Positions 1-6,696 of a stretch of 13,679 nt of DNA are shown here, piece by piece. Numbering within the stretch: the first letter of the stretch is position 1; each line of letters begins with the position of its first letter. The stretch is from NCBI GenBank assembly GCA_937926145.1, contig CALANW010000049.1, forward strand, positions 1-13,679. The letters are read 5' to 3'. The notes under the pieces are model-generated. The model was not told where the DNA came from. It saw only the letters and a list, made by a program, of their open reading frames with translations, and did no database searches. The translations under genes and the position numbers were made by a program. Source of the DNA: an uncultured Ruminococcus sp. (GTDB taxonomy: Bacteria; Bacillota; Clostridia; Oscillospirales; Ruminococcaceae).

Positions 1-50
1 TCGCATATCCACACGCTTTTGCGTAGATTTTGATTCTATGTGGACGAGTT

Positions 51-794
51 CTAAAGAACGGCTGTGTCATCGCCGATTTTTGCAAATCGAATATCCAGTT
101 CATAATACTTTGCAATATCCGCCAATTCATGAGCCTTATCGTCCGTTACCACTTCTGCTGTAAAGCTGATTTCATCAAGCGGCTCTGTCTGCTCAAATCG
201 CACAACATCAATATTCTTTATCTCGTTGAGCTGCTTATTGACCTCGGCAAGTGCCTTGTTATACTGTCCTTCAAATTCCTTGGGTACAATGGTCATATAC
301 TTGCCGTCATCAGTCTGAAATGCAAACATGGAAATATCGTGGCTATTCATTACATCGGAAGTAATACGCATTTCTTCATCGGTGAGCTTACTGTTACCGT
401 CTTTTACGATGAAACTGTCCGGCTGCTTTTCGATTTTCTTTGAAAGCATATGCTGTGTGGCAATTGCAGCCATATTTCTCTGTGAGGCAGGAATTGCAAC
501 ATATATATTATTGTTATCCTCAATTCCTCCTGTGAAGAATGTACCGCCCATTTTCTTCATTGATTCTTCAAACTGCGGCATTAACTCTTTGGGAACGGGC
601 AGGAATTCAAAGGCTGTTCCGGCTTTCTGCAGCTTATTGAAGTGCTTTTTTGAGATTTTTCCCAGCTTTATTTTCGGCTGCTTTAGCTGCTTCGGGGTCT
701 TGTTGTACTGTCTGTTTCTCTCCATATTGGCGATAAACTCCAGCAGCTTTTGAATAAGGGAGGCACATACAGAGCAAGCATCATCTCCTACCAT
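51..794 (-). CDS. Unknown protein, possibly DUF3801/PcfB-like conjugation accessory protein
   Basis: A 247-residue protein without signal peptide or obvious membrane segment. The start ATG shares its A with the TAA of the lipoprotein gene (TAATG), so translation is probably coupled; an internal ATG at residue 24 (MERN) is a possible alternative start. Residues about 40-115 (a basic GKISKKHFNKL segment, then FLPVPKELMPQFEESMKKMG, then a beta-rich stretch) resemble by eye the DUF3801/PcfB proteins encoded next to VirD4-type coupling proteins in Gram-positive conjugative elements. I recognise this only weakly. The C-terminal half (about 130-247) contains a second alpha/beta segment I do not recognise and is acidic near the end. 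The gene stops 50 bases from the window edge, so any downstream partner cannot be seen. Coding status is secure; the family is a guess. Confidence 0.7.
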   Translation of the reverse strand: MVGDDACSVCASLIQKLLEFIANMERNRQYNKTPKQLKQPKIKLGKISKKHFNKLQKAGTAFEFLPVPKELMPQFEESMKKMGGTFFTGGIEDNNNIYVAIPASQRNMAAIATQHMLSKKIEKQPDSFIVKDGNSKLTDEEMRITSDVMNSHDISMFAFQTDDGKYMTIVPKEFEGQYNKALAEVNKQLNEIKNIDVVRFEQTEPLDEISFTAEVVTDDKAHELADIAKYYELDIRFAKIGDDTAVL

Positions 795-1702
795 TATTCA
801 GATACCTCGCTTTCAATGGTGATTTCTGTTTCAACATTTTCCTCTGTGTTTTCGGGATATATGCTAACTATGTCATCTATGGAACAGCCGTATGAATACG
901 GGGACATATTGAACATTACGGATGCATCAAGGTCGATTTCCTCCTCAATGGATTTGCACCATAAGTTAGGGATATTCAGCTTCATGACCCGGTTTATTTC
1001 CACACCATCTCTGAAAGTCTGAGAATGAAATTCATCATAGGTATATTCGGAATAATTGTGGGATTCGTCGGTTGTTGCCTTCAGAATATCCCTCTGCTTT
1101 ACTGCAAGGTTTTCATCCTCGTCGGAATAAGTAACCTTGTACTTGTTTGCAGTATCAATATATAGAAAATGTGTGCCGAATACTATACTTCTGTTTTCCC
1201 CATTATCCTCACCGAAAATCTCATTTTCAATATCCGCATAGCTGACCTTGCCGTTCTTATGATTTTTGGCATAGTCTATAGAATTGGATGTATAGCCGAA
1301 ATTGTAGTACAACTTATCCGGTGTAGTGCCAAGAGCCAAACATATTTTATCGGCAGTCATTTCATTATTCTCTGACCACACCTCCATAAGCTTGTATGGT
1401 TCAAGGCGGATAAGGTAGATGGATTTGCCGTCTATCTCTTTATTGATGTTTATATCCTCGTTCCAAAAGATTTCCCACATTTCGGGATCAATAAGTCCGT
1501 CCTTATCCAGTCCGATTGTACGGGCATAATACCGATAATCTCCAAGATTGGTAAATTTCTCATCGTCTTTTATCCCCGACTCAAACCATTCAACAAGGGC
1601 ATTATGCTCAAGTTCCTCGGGTGTAAGCTCTGGCTCCGAACTTTTTCCGCAGCCAGTGAGCATCAGCGGCACTGCCATAATAGCAAGTATTCTATGCTTC
1701 AT
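794..1702 (-). CDS. Lipoprotein of unknown function
   Basis: A 302-residue protein beginning with a type II signal peptide: basic MKHR, a hydrophobic stretch, then lipobox LTGC with Cys18 as the lipidation site. It should therefore be an exported, membrane-anchored lipoprotein. The mature part is acidic and rich in Asp, Glu, Asn and Tyr, and I recognise no known domain. A strong ribosome binding site (GGAGGAAAACAG before ATG) supports the start. It shares one base with the downstream 247-residue gene, so the two form an operon. A candidate promoter lies about 40 bases upstream and is preceded by phased repeats. A surface lipoprotein in a mobile element could act in exclusion or signalling, but nothing here proves it. 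Confidence 0.85.
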   Translation of the reverse strand: MKHRILAIMAVPLMLTGCGKSSEPELTPEELEHNALVEWFESGIKDDEKFTNLGDYRYYARTIGLDKDGLIDPEMWEIFWNEDININKEIDGKSIYLIRLEPYKLMEVWSENNEMTADKICLALGTTPDKLYYNFGYTSNSIDYAKNHKNGKVSYADIENEIFGEDNGENRSIVFGTHFLYIDTANKYKVTYSDEDENLAVKQRDILKATTDESHNYSEYTYDEFHSQTFRDGVEINRVMKLNIPNLWCKSIEEEIDLDASVMFNMSPYSYGCSIDDIVSIYPENTEENVETEITIESEVSE

Positions 1703-1743
1703 CTGTTTTCCTCCGTTTCAGCTTTGCTGTTTTCACTACAATC

Positions 1744-1772
1744 ATTATATCATATTTGATTTTCCGAAAACG
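1744..1772 (-). promoter_or_regulatory. Candidate promoter of the lipoprotein operon
   Basis: On the minus strand there is a perfect -10 TATAAT (1744-1749). Seventeen bases upstream, at 1767-1772, is CGTTTT, a poor match to a -35 box. A good -10 with a weak -35 and a repeat array upstream suggests activator dependence, which is inference. Confidence 0.5.
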
Positions 1773-1791
1773 GCTTTTTCCTCCGCAGCGT

Positions 1792-1847
1792 AAACGACTG
1801 CAAACGTTCTTAAACGCTCACAAAGTTTCTCAAACATCACTTGAAAC
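1792..1847. repeat. 10-bp-phased AAAC/GTTT direct repeat array
   Basis: AAAC (AAAG once) begins at 1792, 1802, 1812, 1822 and 1832, exactly ten bases apart, with a further AAAC at 1844 two bases out of phase. On the minus strand, the sense of the lipoprotein gene, these read GTTT. The array lies upstream of the lipoprotein promoter. One turn of helix per repeat places all copies on one face, as in response-regulator sites of the OmpR/PhoB type or intrinsically bent DNA. Confidence 0.5.
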
Positions 1848-1923
1848 ACAGAGTTTCTTACATTTATTCATAGTTTGGCCTTAACATTTTTGTGCCTGAA
1901 CATTCTGTAAACAGTTTTGGGCA

Positions 1924-1957
1924 TAAAAATAGACGGCTGCGGGAAAACAGCCGTCTC
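1924..1957 (-). terminator. Rho-independent terminator
   Basis: A perfect 9-bp stem (AGACGGCTG at 1931-1939 with CAGCCGTCT at 1948-1956) and an 8-base loop. On the minus strand the stem is followed by ATTTTTATG, whereas the plus strand has no T tract. It therefore ends transcripts arriving from the UPF0178/DUF4238 side and insulates the lipoprotein operon. Confidence 0.8.
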
Positions 1958-2116
1958 ATCTTACGGACAAATATTGTTTTCAGTTCCCGGTATGGACAGA
2001 GATAATACTATTTTATATTTTTATCACTATATGTTACAATACTAATATACAATAATTCAAAGTCTTAGCCACAACCCTGTCCGCAGGATTTCCGTCATCG
2101 TCCGTATAAGTGTGGC

Positions 2117-2155
2117 AAATCAAAGAGGCTGCTGTGCTTTCATACAACAACCTCT
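2117..2155 (-). terminator. Likely terminator of the UPF0178 gene
   Basis: As minus-strand RNA, 2155-2144 pairs with 2125-2136 over about 12 bp, including two G-U pairs, around a short loop. UUUGAUUUG follows. It lies about 20 bases after the ancestral stop codon of the broken UPF0178 gene. The two G-U pairs only form in the minus-strand RNA, which supports that direction. Confidence 0.5.
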
Positions 2156-2175
2156 GTATAAAGGATATGATTATT

Positions 2176-2608
2176 TTACTCTGTCAACATTCTATCCAGT
2201 GCCGCTTCAAACTTCCTGTCCTGCTCAGTCGTCCGTTTAGGGATAGCTTTCAGCCTGCCACCGCTCTGCGTATCTTCTTGTGAATGGCACGAAATTCAAG
2301 CAGTCCCGAAATATTGTAGTTCGTGTATTCCTTTCCGTCCTGGTTAAGCACATAAGCACCCTTGCCAAGGCACATGGCCGCAAGCCCATAGTCCTGGGTA
2401 ACGGCAATATCGCCCTTTGAGAGAGCATATTAACAAGTCTGAAAACCACACTGTCAGCCCCCTTTTCCACAACAATGGTGCGGGCATTTTCACGCTCAAT
2501 TCTGTGTGACGTGTCGCATAAAATAACGCACTCAACGCCATATTTTTTCGCTGTATTTATGGTTAAATCAACCACCGGACAGCCATCTGCGTCTATGTAT
2601 ATTTTCAT
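2176..2608 (-). pseudogene. UPF0178 (YaiI/YqxD) family gene broken by two frameshifts
   Basis: The N terminus MKIYIDADGCPVVD with CDTSHRIE and VVEKGADSVVFRLVNML is diagnostic of UPF0178, a family of about 150 residues with a PIN-like fold. The open frame drifts after LVNMLS at a CTCTCTC run near 2424-2432. Dropping two bases there restores KGDIAVTQDYGLAAMCLGKG and continues to FRAIHKKIRRA. A second slip, one missing G near 2255-2262, must be repaired to recover GGRLKAIPKRTTEQDRKF and the end DRMLTE, with a TAA at 2176-2178. The span is 433 bases, which agrees with +2 and -1 changes to a 143-codon gene. A GGAG site precedes the ATG. The uncorrected frame would give a chimeric 123-residue product. 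Either a recent pseudogene or two sequencing errors. Confidence 0.85.
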
Positions 2609-2647
2609 ACTGATTCTCCAACTCTTTATGCTAGTATCATATCATTA

Positions 2648-3679
2648 TTAACAAACAGTTATACGATTATTAGGATCACGTATTTCCGGATACTTATCAC
2701 ACATATCTTTCGCAATACTAAACTCATTCATATTCGAGAAAACGCACCTAAAGCTTTGAGCAACTTGAACCCTGTTATAATAATCCACGGTAGTATCGTC
2801 TTTAATTATTCTAAACGATCGATCGTTGAAATATGATGAAAACTGTCTTTTTTCATACATTGAAAGAAGCAAGTTAGGAGAAACAGGGAAAACAACTTCA
2901 ACACCTTTTGAATTATATCCGCCGTAAGTCATGTATTTGTCTTTTATATGTGGAATAGTAAGAACAGGATTATCAGAAGTATAAAAGGGGGTTGAAGTTT
3001 TGTTAACATTCATTACCCAAATATGATTTGAAAAGACCTCTGCCATTTCTAAAGCCATATCTTCATCTAATATCATATCAAGATGCAACAATTTTATATA
3101 TTCACTATTTGCCTTCACATTAATATCTTCTCTACTTATAGAAACTTCATCATTTAGTTGCTGCTTATATAAAAGTGTCTGAAATGTTTTCTCACTAATC
3201 TGGTGAATCGAATCTCTAAATGCTTTCGTTCTTATAATTTGAATTGCTAAAAATAAAGATAACATGCTTTTATCATCTTCTGAAAAGGGTGCACAATGAT
3301 CTATCACCCATTGATTACCAGAATAGCTATTTTGGATAATACGTTTTAATAGTGGGCCATACACACCTTCAACTTCACAAAAGAATTTCTTTTCTATATG
3401 CTTAGGATTAATTATTTCAGTTACTATTGTATCCCAATCATCACAACCTGTAATTTCTTTTATATCATTTATAATTTTTTCCCGTTGTTCTGGAGGTACA
3501 TCAGAAATTAACTTCTCAATATCCATGTCATAAAAATAATTTTCATGTGCTATTTCTTCTTTTTTAGGATTTCTTGTCTGAATTATTACTTTATCAAATA
3601 CATGAATACGACCATTATTATCTTCAAAATTTTCCAAATAGCAACGAGGTACATAATGTTCCTTTTTAGTGTCTGCCAT
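2648..3679 (-). CDS. DUF4238 domain protein
   Basis: A 343-residue protein starting MADTKKEHYVPRCYLENF; the HYVPRxYLxNF opening, and WVMNVNKTSTPFYTSDNPV about two thirds along, are hallmarks of DUF4238, a family whose biochemical role I do not know. I chose the ATG at 3679 because GGAGG lies eight bases upstream; an in-frame ATG at 3721 would add 14 residues without such a site. No signal peptide or membrane segment is visible, so it is probably cytoplasmic. The gene is clearly richer in A and T than the partition and mobilization genes, and it has its own promoter region, which suggests separately acquired cargo. The broken UPF0178 gene follows 39 bases downstream with no terminator between, so the two may be co-transcribed. 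Confidence 0.88.
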   Translation of the reverse strand: MADTKKEHYVPRCYLENFEDNNGRIHVFDKVIIQTRNPKKEEIAHENYFYDMDIEKLISDVPPEQREKIINDIKEITGCDDWDTIVTEIINPKHIEKKFFCEVEGVYGPLLKRIIQNSYSGNQWVIDHCAPFSEDDKSMLSLFLAIQIIRTKAFRDSIHQISEKTFQTLLYKQQLNDEVSISREDINVKANSEYIKLLHLDMILDEDMALEMAEVFSNHIWVMNVNKTSTPFYTSDNPVLTIPHIKDKYMTYGGYNSKGVEVVFPVSPNLLLSMYEKRQFSSYFNDRSFRIIKDDTTVDYYNRVQVAQSFRCVFSNMNEFSIAKDMCDKYPEIRDPNNRITVC

Positions 3680-3709
3680 ATAATTTTCCTCCGTTTTTTC
3701 AAGACACGA

Positions 3710-3744
3710 ATTATATACCATAATCTAACAGCATATATTATGCT
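3710..3744 (-). promoter_or_regulatory. Candidate promoter and operator of the DUF4238 gene
   Basis: Minus-strand TATAAT lies at 3710-3715, about 30 bases before the start codon. The expected -35 position (3733-3738) falls inside a perfect 15-base palindrome, AGCATATATTATGCT (3730-3744). A second palindrome, AATTATC-TCTT-GATAATT, lies at about 3749-3766. A palindrome covering the -35 site is the usual layout of a repressor operator. The -35 itself is poor. Confidence 0.4.
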
Positions 3745-3841
3745 CTCAAATTATCTCTTGATAATTCCAAAATCGCTTTATTTTCAACGACTTTTATCCA
3801 TATTACAATTATATAACTTTTTTTAATTATTTCAAGCTCAT

Positions 3842-3872
3842 AATAAGAAACGACAGTATTATCTACTGCCGT
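3842..3872 (-). terminator. Terminator of the partition operon
   Basis: As minus-strand RNA, ACGGCAGTA (3872-3864) pairs with TACUGUCGU (3858-3850) in a 9-bp stem including one G-U pair, with a 5-base loop. UUUCUUAUUA follows. It sits 19 bases past the last gene of the ParA/ParB operon. Confidence 0.7.
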
Positions 3873-3890
3873 TACCTCCAAATACGAATA

Positions 3891-4115
3891 CTACTTCTTG
3901 TAACTAACACTATCCGCCGCAACCACATCCCCGTCCTTAACAGCAAGAAAACTAACAAGCATACCGACCTCAATACGCTCATTAATACCCTCACTGTCAA
4001 CCATGATGGTAATCTCCCTGCCGCCTGCGGTCTGAACTGTTATGTTGTATTTGCCCAACTCAATATGCTCCGGCTTCTTTACAACCTTTCCTGTGATCAT
4101 CATTTTGTTTGCCAT
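3891..4115 (-). CDS. Small unknown protein, last gene of the partition operon
   Basis: A 74-residue, probably all-beta protein (MANKMMITGKVVKKPEHIELGK...). Alternating hydrophobic strands (ITGKVV, YNITVQT, EITIMV, LVSFLAV, VVAADSV) look like a small barrel such as an OB or Sm-type fold, but I cannot assign a family. Its ATG shares the A of the ParB stop (TAATG), with AGGAGG ten bases upstream, so it is translationally coupled to parB. That fixed position suggests a role in partition or nucleic acid binding, by association only. Confidence 0.75.
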   Translation of the reverse strand: MANKMMITGKVVKKPEHIELGKYNITVQTAGGREITIMVDSEGINERIEVGMLVSFLAVKDGDVVAADSVSYKK

Positions 4116-5071
4116 TACGCTGTTTCCTCCTGCTTTTCAAAATATAATGCCAGTGCTTTTTCTATTATCAGGTTGGCTTCCTTCTTGGAATAACCACCCA
4201 GATACCTTGAATATGTTGCCTTCGGAATTGTTACCTTCTCACCTATTTCCTCAGGCTCTGCTTTGTCCCCATAACTGCCGTTCAAAACCTCTGCAATAAG
4301 GTCTTCCGACGGACTTGCATAGGATTGGGATATTTCCCGAAGCTGCTTTGCCATTTTCATATCAATAACGGAAACTTCTTTTTCTGCCATTGTTTTTGAA
4401 AGCATTTCCTGCATTTCTGCGGATATATATGAAAGCTCCATCGCAGGTCTGATTTTTATGTTTCCCTCATCAACAATATCTTTCAGCCTATCGGACAACG
4501 TATTTATGCGCAGCAGCCTTGCAATAGACGCTCTGCTCAGTCCGTATTCTTCTGCAGTATCTTTCAGTTTGTCCGATTTTTCCTGAGTCTCCACCGGAGA
4601 CTTGATTCCTTCAAGCATTGACAGCTCCTGCTCTATTGCCCTTACAGCCACAGAATTTTTCAGATATTTATATCTTTCAGAAATGGCATACGCCTGTTCT
4701 GAAATCTTTAAGTCCTTTATACCTCTTTGTATCAGGTTTGATTCCACAACATAAGCCGAAACTTCCTCTTCGGTCAGATTTTCCTTTACAATAGCAGGAA
4801 CATTTACCTTCCCTGCCTTGCCCGCCGCATACACTCTGTTGTGTCCCACCAGAATCTCATACCTCTGACTGTCGGAAATCGGTCTTACGATTATCGGAAC
4901 AATAACGCCGTTATTTATAATGCTCCTCACAAGGTCATCAAGCCTTTCGCCATCATATAGCTTGAAACAGTGATTTTTGTAGGGAACAAGCTTGTCTATA
5001 GAAATCAGCTGTACTGCGTTTTTTACCGCTTCCGGTGTTGCTATAAACGAATTAAGATCAAATTTGCTCAT
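4115..5071 (-). CDS. parB: ParB/Spo0J-family partition protein
   Basis: A 318-residue ParB-like protein. Residues about 21-95 form the ParB N-terminal (sulfiredoxin-like, CTP-binding) domain: ISIDKLVPYKNH, LVRSIINNGVIVPIIVRP, then the box GHNRVYAA (76-83), matching the GxxRxxA nucleotide motif. ENLTEEEVSAYVVESNLIQRG follows, typical of the family. A helix-turn-helix occurs at about 170-190 (TAEEYGLSRASIARLLRI). The C terminus would provide dimerization. AGGAGG lies eight bases before the ATG, and the ATG overlaps the ParA stop by four bases (ATGA). It should bind a centromere site and stimulate the ParA ATPase. I found no canonical Spo0J-type parS in the window. Confidence 0.93.
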   Translation of the reverse strand: MSKFDLNSFIATPEAVKNAVQLISIDKLVPYKNHCFKLYDGERLDDLVRSIINNGVIVPIIVRPISDSQRYEILVGHNRVYAAGKAGKVNVPAIVKENLTEEEVSAYVVESNLIQRGIKDLKISEQAYAISERYKYLKNSVAVRAIEQELSMLEGIKSPVETQEKSDKLKDTAEEYGLSRASIARLLRINTLSDRLKDIVDEGNIKIRPAMELSYISAEMQEMLSKTMAEKEVSVIDMKMAKQLREISQSYASPSEDLIAEVLNGSYGDKAEPEEIGEKVTIPKATYSRYLGGYSKKEANLIIEKALALYFEKQEETA

Positions 5072-5808
5072 GCCGTTACCCTCCTGACAACCTCATCTGC
5101 TACCTGCCTGTACTCCGATCCGAGCTTGGAATTTGCCTTGAAGCAAAGTGCTTTTTTGTCCCTGCTGGAATATGCGGCTGTTACGGAACGGGAAATATTC
5201 ATAGGGAAAACAAGCTCTCCGTAGCTGTCCTCAAAAATCTTTCGGGTATCTCGTGACATTGCCGTGTTATCTGCCATTGTGGGTAATATTCCCAGCAGCT
5301 TCAGATTCGGATTTATGGTTAATTGGATTTGTTGGATAATATCTGTTATTGCTTTCAGTGCCTTACGTGAAAACTCCTGTGTCTGTGCAGGGATAATAAC
5401 TCCATCGGCTGCTACAAGAGCATTGAGGACAAGCACACCCAATGAAGGCTGACAGTCGATTATTATGTAATCATACTCATCACGAATTTCCGCAAGCATT
5501 CTTTTCAGCACGGTTTCTCTTGCCATTACGGACACAAGGTACATTTCCGCACCTCCGTTTTGCTCGCTGACATGGATAATGTCGTAATGGTTAACCTTTT
5601 CTCCTCTGATAAATCGCTCTATCATCTGACTGATAGTGTCGGCATCCTCGTCCTCAAACCCCAGATATGCGGAAGCATCGCCCTGAGGGTCAAAATCAAC
5701 AATAAGGACCTTTTTGCCTGCTAAACGCAGTGCAGCCCCAAGATTTACAGCCAGTGTACTTTTTGAAGTACCGCCTTTCTGATTGCTTATGGATAAAATT
5801 TTGCCCAT
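5068..5808 (-). CDS. parA: ParA-type partition ATPase
   Basis: A 246-residue ParA/Soj ATPase. The deviant Walker A is KGGTSKST (11-18), with the signature Lys11 and Lys16; the usual Gly at position 15 is Ser. Walker A-prime is VDFDPQGDAS (Asp38, Asp40) and Walker B is YIIIDCQPSLG (Asp118). I chose the ATG at 5808, with GGGGGAG eight bases upstream, over a GTG at 5817 that overlaps the preceding stop but has no spaced ribosome binding site. It lacks an N-terminal helix-turn-helix, so, unlike P1-type ParA, it is unlikely to repress its own promoter; that leaves room for the nearby ribbon-helix-helix protein as regulator. It acts on nucleoid DNA to segregate the element with ParB. Confidence 0.95.
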   Translation of the reverse strand: MGKILSISNQKGGTSKSTLAVNLGAALRLAGKKVLIVDFDPQGDASAYLGFEDEDADTISQMIERFIRGEKVNHYDIIHVSEQNGGAEMYLVSVMARETVLKRMLAEIRDEYDYIIIDCQPSLGVLVLNALVAADGVIIPAQTQEFSRKALKAITDIIQQIQLTINPNLKLLGILPTMADNTAMSRDTRKIFEDSYGELVFPMNISRSVTAAYSSRDKKALCFKANSKLGSEYRQVADEVVRRVTA

Positions 5809-5813
5809 TAAAC

Positions 5814-6227
5814 TCACTCCCCCATCTGAATACCATCAACAATTTTCTGCTGAGCAATAAGCTCTCTGACAAGAACTGCAACGTCTGTATCGTCATAATT
5901 CTCATCTTCATCAAGGCTGAGCTTTACATTGGGAACAACGTAAGTATCAAGGTATTCAAGTCGTTCACGGATATATCTTGCAAGAGCAGTTTTCACGCCC
6001 ATTGCCATGTTCATATCCTCGTCAGCCTTGTCGGTGATGTACTCAATGAACGCCGCAACGGTCATTTCAAACTGTTCTGCGTCAAGGTCATCCAGGAAGC
6101 TTGCCATTGATGAAGCTGCAATATCCTCCCACTGTTCATAATCGTCCTCCAGCTCACAGCAGTAACCCAGATCCTCGATAGCATTCTGTACTCTCTCGTA
6201 GCTTTCATCTGAAATTCTTAACATCAT
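5814..6227 (-). CDS. Unknown acidic protein of the partition operon
   Basis: A 137-residue, strongly acidic, mostly helical protein with no motif I recognise. It contains clusters such as CCELEDDYEQWEDIA and LDEDENYDDTD. The start ATG follows directly on the TGA of the previous gene with GGAGG upstream, and the stop lies five bases before the ParA start, so it belongs to the same transcript. An acidic helical partner encoded just before ParA could be a DNA-mimic or adaptor, but this is speculation. Confidence 0.8.
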   Translation of the reverse strand: MMLRISDESYERVQNAIEDLGYCCELEDDYEQWEDIAASSMASFLDDLDAEQFEMTVAAFIEYITDKADEDMNMAMGVKTALARYIRERLEYLDTYVVPNVKLSLDEDENYDDTDVAVLVRELIAQQKIVDGIQMGE

Positions 6228-6503
6228 TCATTCCTCCATTTTATTTTTTACAAGGTCAATTCCGCAGTTGTTTTTCAACGCATTTTTGACCGCTTCACTT
6301 GGCTCATAATGGTTAGTCCTTAGCTTTTCAAAATAGTCAGCTTCCTCCTCCCTTTTCTTCCGACGATTTTCCGCAGCCTGCACCGCTTTTCCGTATATCC
6401 TTTTCTGTCTTGCCACCTCATTTACTTTCAATTCATCGTGTGCTCTGATAAATGCCTCCGCAACCCTAAGATCCGTTTGCAGCTTTTCGGTATTCTTGTC
6501 CAT
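6228..6503 (-). CDS. Unknown small charged protein, first gene of the partition operon
   Basis: A 91-residue protein (MDKNTEKLQTDLRV...) dominated by charged helices, including a basic stretch AAENRRKKREEEADYFEK that could form a coiled coil or bind DNA. I prefer the ATG at 6503, preceded by AGGGTGG, over an in-frame ATG at 6521 (six more residues, no clear ribosome binding site). It is the promoter-proximal gene after the divergent control region, and its stop abuts the next start. No family recognised. Confidence 0.7.
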   Translation of the reverse strand: MDKNTEKLQTDLRVAEAFIRAHDELKVNEVARQKRIYGKAVQAAENRRKKREEEADYFEKLRTNHYEPSEAVKNALKNNCGIDLVKNKMEE

Positions 6504-6554
6504 TTCCGACCACCCTTTCATTGATTTATCTTTCGTGCTTTTCTCTACGGTTTT

Positions 6555-6583
6555 ATTATAGCACTGTCAACAGTGTTATACAA
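6555..6583 (-). promoter_or_regulatory. Promoter of the partition operon with operator in its spacer
   Basis: Minus-strand -10 TATAAT (6555-6560) and a weak -35 TTGTAT (6578-6583) are exactly 17 bases apart. The spacer is filled by palindrome CACTGT-CA-ACAGTG (6562-6575), whose symmetry extends to 6558-6579 with one mismatch. A protein bound there would block RNA polymerase. Confidence 0.65.
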
Positions 6584-6594
6584 GATTAAAAACT

Positions 6595-6620
6595 CACAAA
6601 CTTTTATAGAAATGTTTGTG
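6595..6620. repeat. Inverted repeat between the two operators
   Basis: CACAAAC (6595-6601) and GTTTGTG (6614-6620), 12 bases apart, lie midway between the two CACTGT palindromes. It may be part of a centromere (parS-like) or regulatory site. No function can be read from the sequence alone. Confidence 0.35.
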
Positions 6621-6627
6621 CATTTTA

Positions 6628-6666
6628 GCACTGTCAACAGTGCATAAGATGTGATATACTTATAAT
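6628..6666 (+). promoter_or_regulatory. Second operator and promoter of the RHH regulator gene
   Basis: A perfect palindrome GCACTGT-CA-ACAGTGC (6628-6643) carries the same 14-base core as the first operator, 67 bases away. Two possible plus-strand -10 boxes follow, TATACT (6655-6660) and TATAAT (6661-6666). A CTGTCA inside the palindrome, 18 bases before TATACT, could serve as -35. The same repressor would thus control both divergent units. Confidence 0.55.
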
Positions 6667-6696
6667 AGGTACTTTTTTATAAAGGAGCTGATACCG

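Larger units (their letters stand above)
1703..2175. other. Intergenic region with promoter, phased repeats and terminators
   Basis: A 473-base stretch without a convincing gene. It holds the lipoprotein ribosome binding site and promoter (to about 1772), the 10-bp-phased AAAC array (1792-1847), a clear minus-strand terminator (1924-1957) and a second hairpin just after the broken UPF0178 gene (2117-2155). The part from about 1960 to 2110 is AT-rich and I see nothing else in it. Confidence 0.6.

Noticed and set aside
1..50. Start of another minus-strand gene at the left edge
   Set aside because: Two frames remain open through the last 50 bases, but no ribosome binding site and start pair could be identified in so short a stretch.
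1792..1847. CRISPR array or replication iterons
   Set aside because: Units share only four bases at ten-base spacing. CRISPR repeats are longer and identical, and iterons are usually near the rep gene, which is 10 kb away.
2420..2440. Programmed frameshift in the UPF0178 gene
   Set aside because: No slippery heptamer with a downstream structure is evident, a second unrelated slip is needed to reach the natural end, and this family is not known for recoding.
6555..6643. Canonical Spo0J-type parS
   Set aside because: The twin CACTGTCAACAGTG palindromes do not match TGTTTCACGTGAAACA and their placement over promoters fits operators; no canonical parS was seen by eye elsewhere.
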